64,000 nt of DNA from Polaromonas eurypsychrophila (GCF_014641715.1 NZ_BMIG01000002.1:1-64000); one strand, 5' to 3'; numbered from the stretch's first letter, positions 9,609 through 18,103 are shown. Notes: generated by a model not told the origin, from the letters alone. Translations and numbers: made by a program.

Positions 9609-9916
9609 TCAACCCTTGCGGGCGCGCTCGTAAAGAGGGAGAACCCGGGGCAGGTTGCGCTGCATATCGGCTATGCGGGTAGCGCCTGCCGGGTGCGTAC
9701 TGAGCCATTGCGGCGGCGCGCCTTTGTTGGCCTCCGCCATCTTCTGCCACAGCGTGATGCCGGCACGCGGATTGAAGCCTGCGTGGTCGGCATGGTGCCG
9801 GCGTCCAATGCCGCCCAGAGCGTCTGAAGATGCGCCAGTTTTCCCGGCAAGGCACGTTTGTAATCGATGCGCTGCGGTTCGAGAAATTGCTGAAACTGCT
9901 CTTGCGGTGTGCTCAT
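9609..9916 (-). pseudogene. Out-of-frame chimera: Hpt N-terminus joined to M48 protease C-terminus
   Basis: From the ATG at 9916 the frame reads MSTPQEQFQQFLEPQR and LPGKL, closely matching the first 40-45 residues of the Hpt protein at 9095-9499. Near 9777-9795 the similarity switches to another frame. From there to 9609 it reads GFNPRAGITLWQKM and ends LPLYERARKG, matching the last 60 or so residues of the M48 protease at 11175-11993. The two halves are in different frames, so no functional protein is expected. The ATG overlaps the stop of the HPP/CBS gene as ATGA, so an intact Hpt gene probably once followed HPP/CBS. Confidence 0.8.
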
Positions 9917-11103
9917 GGTGTGGACTCGTGTGGTCGCGTCGGTGGCTCGAACAGGGCCGCCACCATGTCAGACTGGGTGATGATGCCCACAAGCCGCCCG
10001 TCGTCGCCGATGATGGGGATGTGGTGGTGGCCAGAGCCACCAAACAGCGGCACCAGATCCACCAGATAACGCTGACTGCCGGCAACCCGGACCTGGCGCG
10101 TCATGATCTGCCCCACCACCGGCGGCTTGCCGGACGGACCGATGGCTGCAAGCAGCTTGCGCAGCTTGGCATCCATGCCTTCGTAGCTTTCCAACTCGGC
10201 CGCTCGCATGAAGTCGGCAAGCGTGACGATGCCGACGATGCGGAAATCCGCGTCAACCACCGGCAAGGCCTTGATGCGGCGCTCACGCAGCAGCGCCCAG
10301 GCGTCCCGCAGCGGCGTGCTGTGGGTGACCGTGACCAGGTCGTGCGACATGACGTCTGCGCAGCGCACGCCGGCCAGCTTGCGCTGGTAAGCCTGCCACT
10401 TCATCTGCTCCAGCAAGGCCTGCAGGTCGTCGCGACTGACGTCCAGCACCTGGTTGTAACGCGCGAGTACGGCGTCGAGGTCGGCTTCGGCGTCGCGCAC
10501 CTGCAGCGGTTTTTCGTGCTCCGCCAGCGCAGGGCGTTGCCGATGCGGGTAAGGGCGCCGCGTGGCATTGTTCCAGGCCATCCCGGCGAAGGCGAGCAAC
10601 AAGGAATTGAGCAGCACCGGAAACACTGCGAACCAGGGGTTGGTGATGCCGCCCAGCACCATCATCAGCGCAGACGCGCCCCCCGGTGGATGCAGGCAGC
10701 GCAGCGCCAGCATCAGGGCAATGGCCACGCCCACCGCGACTGCGGCGGCGAGTTCCGGCGGACCGAGCCATCGCGCGCAGGCGATGCCGACCAGCGCCGA
10801 CAGTGTGTTGCCACCGACCACTGACCAGGGCTGAGCCAACGGGCTGGACGGCACACCGAACACCAACACCGCGCTGGCACCCATGGGCGCGACCAGCCAG
10901 GGCAAGATAGCCAGCGTTGTGCCGCCGGCCAGATGGCTGAGCCCGCCCGCCAGCAGGATGCCCAGAAAGGCGCCGACAATGATGCGCCAACGCTCGCGGG
11001 CATTGATGCGGGTACGCGCCGGGCGCAGCGCCTGCAGCCACGACAAAACGCGCATCAGCAAAGGCTCGCGGGCAGCAGCAGCATTGGAAGGGGTAGGACT
11101 CAT
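9913..11103 (-). CDS. HPP-family membrane protein with tandem CBS domains
   Basis: A 396-residue protein. Residues about 35-190 hold several hydrophobic helices of the HPP family, including the motif LHPPGGASAL. Residues about 240-385 hold a pair of CBS domains (ADVMSHDLVTVT and VGQIMTRQVRV). HPP proteins have been linked to nitrite or anion transport in chloroplasts and cyanobacteria, and CBS pairs usually sense adenine nucleotides. The substrate here is unknown. Its stop overlaps the start of a broken Hpt gene, tying it to the signalling cluster downstream. Confidence 0.85.
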   Translation of the reverse strand: MSPTPSNAAAAREPLLMRVLSWLQALRPARTRINARERWRIIVGAFLGILLAGGLSHLAGGTTLAILPWLVAPMGASAVLVFGVPSSPLAQPWSVVGGNTLSALVGIACARWLGPPELAAAVAVGVAIALMLALRCLHPPGGASALMMVLGGITNPWFAVFPVLLNSLLLAFAGMAWNNATRRPYPHRQRPALAEHEKPLQVRDAEADLDAVLARYNQVLDVSRDDLQALLEQMKWQAYQRKLAGVRCADVMSHDLVTVTHSTPLRDAWALLRERRIKALPVVDADFRIVGIVTLADFMRAAELESYEGMDAKLRKLLAAIGPSGKPPVVGQIMTRQVRVAGSQRYLVDLVPLFGGSGHHHIPIIGDDGRLVGIITQSDMVAALFEPPTRPHESTP

Positions 11104-11174
11104 GGTGAAAATCGCAGCTTACCGCAGCGCTGGTGGGGGCAAACCCTGAAGACGGGCGCTTCGGCCCGTCAAGC

Positions 11175-11993
11175 TCATCCCTTGCGTGCACGCTCGTACA
11201 GCGGCATCACACGCGGCAGGTTGCGCTCCATGTCCGCAATCCGGGTGGCGCCGGCCGGGTGAGTGCTCAGCCACTGCGGTGGAGCACCCTTGTTGGCAGC
11301 CGCCATTTTTTGCCACAGCGTGATGCCGGCGCGCGGATTGAAGCCGGCACGCGCACCAAGTTCCATCCCGACCAGATCGGCCTCGGACTCATCCTCCCGG
11401 CCGAAGCGCAGATTGAGCAGTTGCACGCCGTAGCTGGCCACTGTCTGGCCCAGGTCGCCGAGTCCGAACAGCTGCGACAGCACGCTGGCGCCTATGCTGG
11501 TAGCGGCCGACTTGCCCATGCGCTCACGCGCATGTTCGCGCAGCGCATGCGCCATCTCGTGGCCCATGATCATCGCGACCTCATCGTCGGTCAGTTGCAG
11601 TTGCTCCAGAATGCCGGTGTAAAAGGCAATTTTTCCGCCGGGCATGCAAAAGGCGTTGATCTGCTTGCTGCCGATCAGGTTGACTTCCCACTCCCAGGCC
11701 TTGGCACGTGGGTTCCAGGCCACGGCGTGCGGAATGACGCGCTGGGCAATCCGGCGCAGGCGCTGCAACTGCGCATTGCTCGGGGGGGCCAGCGCATTCT
11801 GCGCCGCCGCCTCCTGCATCATCTTGGCGTATTGCTGTTTGGCCGCCTGCTCGATCTCTTCAGCCGGAACCAGCTTGGTGAAGCCGGAATTGCCCCCCAC
11901 CTGAACGCCGTCGTTCTGGGCCAACGCCGGCACGGCACCCAGCAACAGGGCGGTGGACAGGGCGGCAAGGTTCAACGTCGCAGCAATTCTCAT
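11175..11993 (-). CDS. Secreted M48-family zinc metalloprotease
   Basis: A 272-residue protein with an N-terminal signal peptide (hydrophobic stretch ending PALAQ near residue 26) and the zinc-binding motif HEMAH in the expected HExxH form at about residues 142-146. A downstream Glu in EDESEADLVG is the likely third ligand. M48 proteins of this type act in periplasmic or outer-membrane protein quality control (BepA-like), but this one lacks an obvious TPR domain. It is divergently transcribed from the AmpG-like gene with 37 bp between them. Its 3' end is duplicated at 9609-9780. Confidence 0.88.
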   Translation of the reverse strand: MRIAATLNLAALSTALLLGAVPALAQNDGVQVGGNSGFTKLVPAEEIEQAAKQQYAKMMQEAAAQNALAPPSNAQLQRLRRIAQRVIPHAVAWNPRAKAWEWEVNLIGSKQINAFCMPGGKIAFYTGILEQLQLTDDEVAMIMGHEMAHALREHARERMGKSAATSIGASVLSQLFGLGDLGQTVASYGVQLLNLRFGREDESEADLVGMELGARAGFNPRAGITLWQKMAAANKGAPPQWLSTHPAGATRIADMERNLPRVMPLYERARKG

Positions 11994-12030
11994 GGCATCT
12001 CCGGATTAGGTCACAGCGTATTATTCCCGC

Positions 12031-13434
12031 ATGAGCGATACCGTATCCGAAAATCCGCAGTCCGCGCGTCATCCATCGCCGCATCCGGCCGTCGCTCTTG
12101 CGCCTGAAGCTGTGCCCGAAGTCGCCGCGGCCAAGCCGGGTTGGGGGGAGACGCTGCGGGTTTACCTTGAGGCGCCCACGCTGCGCATGCTGCTGCTGGG
12201 CTTTTCCGCCGGCCTGCCGCTGCTGCTGGTGTTCGGCACGCTGAGCTTCTGGCTGCGAGAGGCCGGCATCGACCGCACCACCATCGGCTACCTGAGCTGG
12301 GTCGGGCTGGCTTACGGCTTCAAGTGGGTCTGGGCGCCGCTGGTGGACCGGCTGCCGATTCCAGTGTTGACGCGCCTTCTCGGGCGCCGACGAAGCTGGC
12401 TGCTGCTGTCGCAGGCGGTGATCATGGCGGCGCTGGTCAGCATGGCGCTGACCGATCCACGAGCCGCGCTGCTGCCGGTGGTCTGGTGCGCACTGGCTGT
12501 GGCCTTTGCCTCGGCCACCCAGGACATTGCGCTCGACGCTTTTCGCATCGAATCAGCCGACACACGGCGCCAGGCGGCGCTGGCCGCCACCTACCAGACC
12601 GGTTACCGCATCGCGATGATCTGGGCCGGCGCCGGCGTGCTCTGGATTGCCGCGCGTGCCGAGGTGGCCGGTGGCGGTGCCTACCAGCACGGCGCCTGGC
12701 AAGCCGCCTACCTGGTGATGGCCGCCTCCATGCTGCTGGGCATGGTGACGGTGCTGTTTTCGCCAGAACCGGCTGCGCGTGAGATGCCTGCGGCGCGCAA
12801 TGCCACCGAGTGGCTCAAAAGCGCGCTGATCGCGCCGTTTGCCGACTTTCTGCGCCGTTACGGCAAACACGCGCTGCTGATCCTGGCACTGATTGCCGTG
12901 TACCGCATCAGCGACGTGGTGATGGGCATCATGGCCAACCCCTTTTACGTGGACATGGGCTACACCAAGGACGAGGTGGCCAGCGTCACCAAGGTCTATG
13001 GGGTGCTGATGACACTGGTCGGCGCTTTTGCCGGCGGCGCACTGACCATGCGTTTCGGCGTGATGAAGGTGCTGATGCTGGGCGCGGTGCTGAGCGCTGC
13101 CAGCAACCTGCTGTTTGCCTGGCTGGGCTCGCGCGGCCACGACGTCCAGGCGCTGGTCTTGGTGATCTCGGCCGACAACCTGTCCAGCGGCATTGCCTCG
13201 GCCGCCTTCATCGCCTACCTCTCGAGCCTGACCAACATCAACTACTCGGCCACGCAGTACGCGCTGTTCAGCTCAATGATGCTGCTGCTGCCGAAGTTCC
13301 TGGCCGGGTATTCCGGCAGTTATGTGGACAGCTTCGGTTACAGCCACTTCTTCACTGCCACGGCGCTGTTGGGCCTGCCGGTGCTGCTGCTCGTGTGGCT
13401 GGCCTCACGCATGAAATCGCCCTCCGGCCCATGA
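12031..13434 (+). CDS. AmpG-like MFS permease (muropeptide transporter family)
   Basis: A 467-residue, twelve-helix transporter. The sequence SAGLPLLLVFGTLSFWLRE near residues 60-78 is typical of AmpG permeases, which import anhydromuropeptides for cell-wall recycling. ATQDIALDAFRIE near the middle is a further AmpG family hallmark. The N-terminal 40 residues are low-complexity and may be cytoplasmic. No ampC or ampR gene is nearby, so a role in beta-lactam response is not implied by context. Confidence 0.85.
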   Translation: MSDTVSENPQSARHPSPHPAVALAPEAVPEVAAAKPGWGETLRVYLEAPTLRMLLLGFSAGLPLLLVFGTLSFWLREAGIDRTTIGYLSWVGLAYGFKWVWAPLVDRLPIPVLTRLLGRRRSWLLLSQAVIMAALVSMALTDPRAALLPVVWCALAVAFASATQDIALDAFRIESADTRRQAALAATYQTGYRIAMIWAGAGVLWIAARAEVAGGGAYQHGAWQAAYLVMAASMLLGMVTVLFSPEPAAREMPAARNATEWLKSALIAPFADFLRRYGKHALLILALIAVYRISDVVMGIMANPFYVDMGYTKDEVASVTKVYGVLMTLVGAFAGGALTMRFGVMKVLMLGAVLSAASNLLFAWLGSRGHDVQALVLVISADNLSSGIASAAFIAYLSSLTNINYSATQYALFSSMMLLLPKFLAGYSGSYVDSFGYSHFFTATALLGLPVLLLVWLASRMKSPSGP

Positions 13435-13492
13435 TTCACGGCTGCAAATCGCTATTAAAAACATAGCAAATTCGAACGGCTGACTGCAACGG

Positions 13493-13508
13493 TTTACCTA
13501 ACTTTACA
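13493..13508 (+). promoter_or_regulatory. Candidate response-regulator box (TTTAC direct repeats)
   Basis: Two TTTAC elements occur exactly 10 bp apart (13493-13497 and 13503-13507), one helical turn, between the AmpG-like gene and the OmpR-type regulator. OmpR-family regulators typically bind such direct repeats, and the downstream gene encodes one. Autoregulation is an inference from spacing only. Confidence 0.3.
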
Positions 13509-13706
13509 GTCGCTTCAACGCGACTTGTTGCGGCGGGCACAGCATGGGCTGTCCAGGAGAACACCATGAGCGAACACCGCAGCAGCCCAAGCCATCGCGC
13601 CGATACCGCCAGCCCTTTCGCCGGCGCGGACCTACTCGCGCCTGACAGCACAAGCTCCAATGGCTACACTGACCCACATGCCTCCCAACGTCCAGCGAGC
13701 CAGACC

Positions 13707-14417
13707 ATGACGCAGCAACTTTTGATGATCGAGGACGACACCCGCCTGGCCACCATGGTGGGCGAATACCTGCGCCAGTCCGGTTATGGCTTCACCCACG
13801 CGGTTGACGGCGCGAAAGGGCTGGAGGCGCTGGAGGTCTGCAAGCCCGACCTGGTGATCCTGGATCTGATGCTGCCCGACGTGGATGGCCTTGAAGTCTG
13901 CCGGCGCATCAAGAACCTGGGGGGCGACAGCGCCCGCACTGCCGTGCTGATGCTGACCGCCAAAGGCGACCCGATGGACCGTATCGTCGGCCTGGAAATC
14001 GGTGCCGACGACTACCTGCCCAAGCCTTTTGAGCCGCGCGAGTTGCTTGCCCGCATACGTGCCGTGCTGCGCCGAGGCAGTGAAAGCGGCGCCGCCGCCG
14101 GCACGCAGAAAGCGATGCGTTTCGGTTCACTGGAGATTGACCGCGATGCGCGCACCGTGCAGGTCAGCGGCAAAACCTGCGACCTGACCTCCTACCAGTT
14201 TGACCTGCTGGTGGCGCTGGCCGAACGCGCCGGTCGCGTCCTCAGCCGCGACCAGATCATGGAGGCCGTGCGCGGCCGCGAGCTTGAGGCCTTTGACCGC
14301 TCCATCGACGTGCACATGGGTCGCATCCGCAGCGCCATTGAAGTCGATGCCAAGGACCCCAAACGCATCCTGACGGTGCGCGGCGTGGGGTATGTTTTTG
14401 CCAAGCAGCAGGATTAA
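13707..14417 (+). CDS. OmpR/RstA-family response regulator
   Basis: A 236-residue two-domain regulator. The receiver domain has acidic residues at 10-11, phospho-acceptor Asp53 in LVILDLMLPDVDG and the conserved Lys in YLPKPFEPRE. The C-terminal winged helix (about 140-232) contains LTSYQFDLL and ends RGVGYVF. I chose the ATG at 13707 because it begins MTQQLLMIEDD; the open frame extends upstream to 13566 but that part is not receiver-like. The cognate kinase follows 56 bp downstream. Confidence 0.9.
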   Translation: MTQQLLMIEDDTRLATMVGEYLRQSGYGFTHAVDGAKGLEALEVCKPDLVILDLMLPDVDGLEVCRRIKNLGGDSARTAVLMLTAKGDPMDRIVGLEIGADDYLPKPFEPRELLARIRAVLRRGSESGAAAGTQKAMRFGSLEIDRDARTVQVSGKTCDLTSYQFDLLVALAERAGRVLSRDQIMEAVRGRELEAFDRSIDVHMGRIRSAIEVDAKDPKRILTVRGVGYVFAKQQD

Positions 14418-14473
14418 CGCTTCGGCGTCCATCCCCTGACCTTCTGCCTGCTGCTGTTCTTCTGCCTGCTGTT

Positions 14474-15685
14474 ATGTGGCTACGATTTACTTCACACCTG
14501 TATGTGCGCATCTGGCTGGCCGTGGTCGCCACCGTGGTCGTGCTGGCTTTTCTGGTCGGTGCGGCCTGGCAACTGAGCACCGATCCGCCGCAACTGCCGA
14601 TCCGTGAAGTGCTGGTGCACAACAGCGCCGGCGAGGTGATCGGCAAGGCCCAGACCAAACCCGACCGCAAGCTCGGCGAAGGCCTCGAGTTCAATGTGCA
14701 GACGCTGGATGGACAGAATCTGCACCTTGTATTGCCGCGTCCCAAGCGCCCGCAGGCCAACTCCTGGACCCGCCCGCCCTTTGGCTTTGGCTTTGGCTGG
14801 ATGCTGGGTGTGGTGGCGCTGGCAGTAGCGCTGGGCACTTACCCCATCGTGCGTCGCCTGACGCAGCGCCTGGAAGGCCTGCAACGCGGCGTCGAGCGCT
14901 GGGGCGACGGCGACCTTTCGGCGCGTGTCTCGGTCAATGGCAGCGACGAGGTGGCTTTCCTGGCCGAGCGTTTCAACCACGCGGCCGAGCGCATCGAGAC
15001 GCTGATGGACACCCAGAAGTCGCTGCTCGTCTCCCACAAGTCGCTGCTGGCCAACGCCTCCCATGAATTGCGCTCGCCGCTGGCGCGCATCCGCATGGGG
15101 CTGGAGCTCATGGGCGAAGGCGCGGGCTCGGCGCAACACGCCGAAATCTCGCGCAGCATCAGCGAGCTGGACCAGCTGATCGACGAAATCCTGCTGGCCA
15201 GCCGGCTGGACGCGCGCCAGGCCGACGCCGAGCCGTTTGAAACCCTGGACCTGACCGGCCTGGCCGCGGAGGAATGCGCCCGTGTGCAGGCCGAGCTCGG
15301 CACCGCCGTCCAGAGCCACAGCCTGACGGTGCAGGGCTCGGCGCGCCTGCTGCGGCGCCTGATCCGCAACCTGCTGGAGAACGCCAGGCGTTACGGCACC
15401 GGCGAGATCAGCCTGGAATTGTCGCAATCGGGCATGGGCACGCAGGAAAGCGTAGTGATTCGCGTGAATGACCGAGGCCCCGGCGTTCCGGCCAGCCAGC
15501 GTGAACGCATTTTCGAGCCCTTTTACCGCCTGCCGGGCGCCAGCGAGCGCGAAGGCGGCGTGGGCCTCGGCTTGGCGCTGGTCAAGTCCATCACCGAGCG
15601 TCACGGCGGCAAGGTACGCTGCGAAGACCGGCCGGGTGGCGGCGCCTCTTTTGTGGTCGAACTGCCGGTGCTAGCTGCCACCTGA
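14474..15685 (+). CDS. Two-component sensor histidine kinase (HAMP, HisKA, HATPase)
   Basis: A 403-residue membrane kinase. Transmembrane helices lie at about 12-32 and 107-126, flanking a short periplasmic domain of about 75 residues. HAMP follows (about 124-180), then HisKA with phospho-His197 in ANASHELRSPLARI, and HATPase_c with the boxes NLLENARRYG, NDRGPGVP and GVGLGLALVKS. It pairs with the response regulator just upstream. The small sensor domain includes a short acid/proline-rich stretch and gives no clue to the ligand. Confidence 0.9.
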   Translation: MWLRFTSHLYVRIWLAVVATVVVLAFLVGAAWQLSTDPPQLPIREVLVHNSAGEVIGKAQTKPDRKLGEGLEFNVQTLDGQNLHLVLPRPKRPQANSWTRPPFGFGFGWMLGVVALAVALGTYPIVRRLTQRLEGLQRGVERWGDGDLSARVSVNGSDEVAFLAERFNHAAERIETLMDTQKSLLVSHKSLLANASHELRSPLARIRMGLELMGEGAGSAQHAEISRSISELDQLIDEILLASRLDARQADAEPFETLDLTGLAAEECARVQAELGTAVQSHSLTVQGSARLLRRLIRNLLENARRYGTGEISLELSQSGMGTQESVVIRVNDRGPGVPASQRERIFEPFYRLPGASEREGGVGLGLALVKSITERHGGKVRCEDRPGGGASFVVELPVLAAT

Positions 15686-15892
15686 CAGGCGACGGCCGGG
15701 CAGCAGCCCGCTTGATCGCGTTCAGTCCACGGCGAGTCGTGTGGCTGGCCACAAGCGTGAAATAACTCCCGATTTTTCGCGTTTTTCATGCTCAAAGAGA
15801 CATCTCCCCCCTATTTGGGGGATGCCGCACAGGCGGCGCCCCCCTACAGTCGAAAAGTTGCTGTGACAACACATGGGAAGTAAAAAAACAAG

Positions 15893-15989
15893 GCAAAAGG
15901 CGAGGAAGCAGGTCGACCAACAGACCCGATGGATCTCAATGACGTTCTCGAAAGAGGACTTGGAAGCCACCGCGAGGTGGCTTTTTTTT
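15893..15989 (+). ncRNA. Candidate small RNA ending in an intrinsic terminator
   Basis: The 369-bp gap between the kinase and the CMD gene ends in a strong terminator (15966-15989). Upstream lies a weak promoter-like pair, TTGCTG at 15858 and TAAAAA at 15881 with a 17-bp spacer. A transcript of roughly 97 nt would result. No gene upstream is positioned close enough to make this its obvious terminator: the kinase stops 280 bp earlier. This is inference only. The rest of the gap holds a C-rich/G-rich hairpin at about 15808-15846. Confidence 0.25.
15966..15989 (+). terminator. Intrinsic terminator upstream of the CMD gene
   Basis: GCCACC (15966-15971) and GGTGGC (15976-15981) form a perfect 6-bp stem closed by a GCGA (GNRA) loop, followed directly by eight T residues. 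It lies within the open frame that would be used if the CMD gene started at 15929, which argues for the later GTG start. Confidence 0.8.
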
Positions 15990-16054
15990 GCCGGTGGCCG
16001 GACTGCACCGCGTTACCATGGTTGCCCGCCAACCACCCGACGCAGGAGTTCCAC

Positions 16055-16672
16055 GTGCCATCACCGAACCCGGCCCCGCTTGTGCCCCAGGGCTTTTCGC
16101 CCGTGCCGCAGGAGCGGTTGCCGATGATGTCACCGCAAGCCATGACGGCAGCGCAGCGCGCATCGGCCGACGAGCTGATCGCGGGCCCGCGCAAGGCCGT
16201 ACTGGGGCCCTTTATTCCGCTGTTGCGCAGCCCCGAGTTGATGGCCCGTGTCGGAAAAGTCGGCGAGTACCTGCGTTTTGACTGCATGCTGGAGGTTCGC
16301 ATTCGCGAACTCGCGATGTGCCTGGTCGCGCGCCATGTGAGCAACCAGTTCGAATGGCTGATGCATGCGCCACTGGCGCTGAAAGCCGGTGTCGCGCAGC
16401 CTGTGCTGGATGCGGTAGCAGTCGGCAAGTACCCGCACAGCGCCGCCGCCGACGAGGCCGCCACGGTAGACCTCGTGCTGGAGCTGCTGGCCCACCACGG
16501 CGTGTGTGACGCGTCCTATGCCGCGGCGCTTGAAATTTTCGGCGAACAAGGCGTGGTCGAGCTGACGACGCTTGTGGGTTATTTCGCGATGGTCTGCTGG
16601 GTCATGAACGTGGCGCGCACCCCGGGCCAGCCGCAGGTCAGCTTCAACGCGCTGGATGCTTTTCCGGCTTAA
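16055..16672 (+). CDS. Carboxymuconolactone decarboxylase (CMD/AhpD-like) family protein
   Basis: A 205-residue protein of the CMD fold. The core reads ELAMCLVARHVSNQFEW followed by H, the usual CMD helix-turn pattern, but the CxxC pair of AhpD peroxidases is missing. Members act as decarboxylases or as uncharacterised oxidoreductases, and the exact reaction is not evident. I chose the GTG start at 16055 because AGGAG lies 6 bp before it and a terminator hairpin precedes it. An ATG at 16124 is an alternative. Its stop overlaps the convergent heptosyltransferase stop in a shared TTAA. Confidence 0.75.
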   Translation: MPSPNPAPLVPQGFSPVPQERLPMMSPQAMTAAQRASADELIAGPRKAVLGPFIPLLRSPELMARVGKVGEYLRFDCMLEVRIRELAMCLVARHVSNQFEWLMHAPLALKAGVAQPVLDAVAVGKYPHSAAADEAATVDLVLELLAHHGVCDASYAAALEIFGEQGVVELTTLVGYFAMVCWVMNVARTPGQPQVSFNALDAFPA

Positions 16673-17676
16673 ACCGTAAGGGCCGCCAGCACCCGCGCGG
16701 CGGTGATGTCATTCAGGCAGCGGGTGTGGCCCAGCGGGCATTCGCGCTCGAAGCAGGGCGCGCAGTCCAGCGGCGGCTGGTAGTCCGGATCACTCTTGAG
16801 CCATAACACGGCGGCGCGCTCACTCAGCGGCGGTGTGTGCAGCGGGCTGGACGAACCGAAAATGGCGACCTGCGGCACGCCGAAAGCCGCCGCCACATGC
16901 ATCAAGCCCGAATCGTTGCTGACGACCTGCCGGGCGGCGGCGATGGCGCACAGGGCCTGCACCAGCGTCGTTTTGCCGGCGAAGTTCAGGCAGCGACCCG
17001 GCTGCAGCGCATTGACGGGTGCCGCGATCTCTTCGCACAGCGCCGTCTCCTTGCCGGAGCCGAGCAGCACCACAGGCACGTCCAGGCTTTGGGCCAGCGC
17101 CGAAAAATGGGTGGCCGGCCAGCGTTTGGCCGGACCGTATTCGGCGCCGGGCGCAAACACCACATAAGTAGCGTGCTGCAGGCCAAGTTCGGCGAGCGCC
17201 TGGTCCACCTCGGCCGGCGGCATGGCCAGCACGGGCCGGTCCGTGTCCAGGTGGGTGTCGCCGCTTAGCGCTGAATAGAACGCCACCATGGGCGGGCGCT
17301 TTCCCTTGCGTGGGTTTTTCAGGCGATGTGTCAGCAGGCCGATGCGCGCCTCCCCGAGGTAGCCGATGCGTTTCGGGATGCCGGCCAGCAGCGGCAGCAA
17401 GGCGCTTTTTAGCGAGTTGGGCAGAACGTAGGCGGTATCGAACCGGCCGGCGATGCGTTTTGCCAGTGAACGGCGCGCCTTCAATTGCAGGCCACCGTGC
17501 GCGAACGGGAATTCAATGACTTCGCTCACCTGCGGCATGGCGCGGTACACCGGCGCCACCCAGGGCAGCGCGCCGACAGTGAGTTTCTCACCGCGCGCGT
17601 GCAGACGCCGCAGCAGCGGCTCGGTCATCACCGCGTCGCCTATCCACTGGGGGGCAATGATCAGGGAACTGCTCAA
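16669..17676 (-). CDS. waaF: Lipopolysaccharide heptosyltransferase II
   Basis: A 335-residue GT9-family glycosyltransferase. It transfers the second L-glycero-D-manno-heptose to the LPS inner core at the cytoplasmic face of the inner membrane. Supporting motifs are the N-terminal IIAPQWIGDAVMTEPLL, the phosphate-loop region FAPGAEYGPAKRWP and the nucleotide-binding DSGLMHVAAAFGVPQVAIFGSSS (split here as DSGLMHVAAA and GVPQVAIFGSS). Length fits WaaF. The gene is alone rather than in a core-oligosaccharide operon. Confidence 0.88.
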   Translation of the reverse strand: MSSSLIIAPQWIGDAVMTEPLLRRLHARGEKLTVGALPWVAPVYRAMPQVSEVIEFPFAHGGLQLKARRSLAKRIAGRFDTAYVLPNSLKSALLPLLAGIPKRIGYLGEARIGLLTHRLKNPRKGKRPPMVAFYSALSGDTHLDTDRPVLAMPPAEVDQALAELGLQHATYVVFAPGAEYGPAKRWPATHFSALAQSLDVPVVLLGSGKETALCEEIAAPVNALQPGRCLNFAGKTTLVQALCAIAAARQVVSNDSGLMHVAAAFGVPQVAIFGSSSPLHTPPLSERAAVLWLKSDPDYQPPLDCAPCFERECPLGHTRCLNDITAARVLAALTV

Positions 17677-17680
17677 GTCT

Positions 17681-17754
17681 TGTCATTGCGGGCTTGACCC
17701 GCAATCCGTCGCCGGCACACCAACATGGATGCCGGATCAAGTCCGGCATGACAG
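17681..17754. repeat. REP-like palindrome pair, copy 1
   Basis: Two imperfect palindromes, one built on ATTGCGGG/CCCGCAAT and one on GATGCCGG/CCGGCATG, are arranged head to head with outer TGTCAT and ATGACA ends. The same arrangement in the opposite orientation lies at 30797-30887, and a single unit lies at 37128-37154. It fills the gap between waaF and the zinc-finger gene. Confidence 0.75.
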
Positions 17755-17769
17755 GCTTGAGGCGAGCCC

Positions 17770-17979
17770 TCAGTGATGGCTACCAAAATGCTCGCCGTCT
17801 TTCAGCGTGTACAGCGTGCCGCAATAGGGGCACTTGGCCTGGCCGGTACGCGCCACATCCAGGTAAACCTTGGGGTGGCTGTTCCAGACGGCCATATCGG
17901 CCTTGGGGCTGGGGCAGAACACGCCGCCCTGCGGGTTCAGGTCTTTGGCCAGCAGTTCAACTGTGGAAGAGGTACTCAT
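17770..17979 (-). CDS. Small zinc-finger domain protein (NDUFS6/PF10276-like)
   Basis: A 69-residue protein with a single zinc site made of CPSP, a His in SHPKVYL and CPYC. This pattern matches the zf-CHCC family related to the complex I accessory subunit NDUFS6. Its role in bacteria is not established. I chose the ATG at 17979 because AAGGA lies just upstream and the longer frame (to 18294) is only the antisense of repeat and ilvE sequence. It lies downstream of ilvE in the same direction and may share its transcript. Confidence 0.8.
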   Translation of the reverse strand: MSTSSTVELLAKDLNPQGGVFCPSPKADMAVWNSHPKVYLDVARTGQAKCPYCGTLYTLKDGEHFGSHH

Positions 17980-18013
17980 AAGTTCCTTGATAAAACGGAC
18001 CGGTCTTTCCAAA

Positions 18014-18074
18014 CAGGGGCCGCGGGTCCGGCTCTGCCGGCCCGCAGGCGCAGCGCCCCCTCGGGGGGCAGGGA
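18014..18074. repeat. Dispersed GC-rich repeat, copy 1
   Basis: This 61-bp element begins CAGGGGCCGCGGGT, contains the hairpin CGGCTCTGCCGGCCCGCAGG and ends in CTCGGGGGGCAGGGA. A second copy in the opposite orientation lies at 47685-47745. It sits between ilvE and the zinc-finger gene. Confidence 0.75.
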
Positions 18075-18103
18075 GCCACACGCAGTGGGCGACCGTGGGG
18101 GCT

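Noticed and set aside
12031..13434. AmpG-like gene as part of an inducible beta-lactamase locus
   Set aside because: No ampC, ampR or ampD is adjacent, so only the transporter family is supported.
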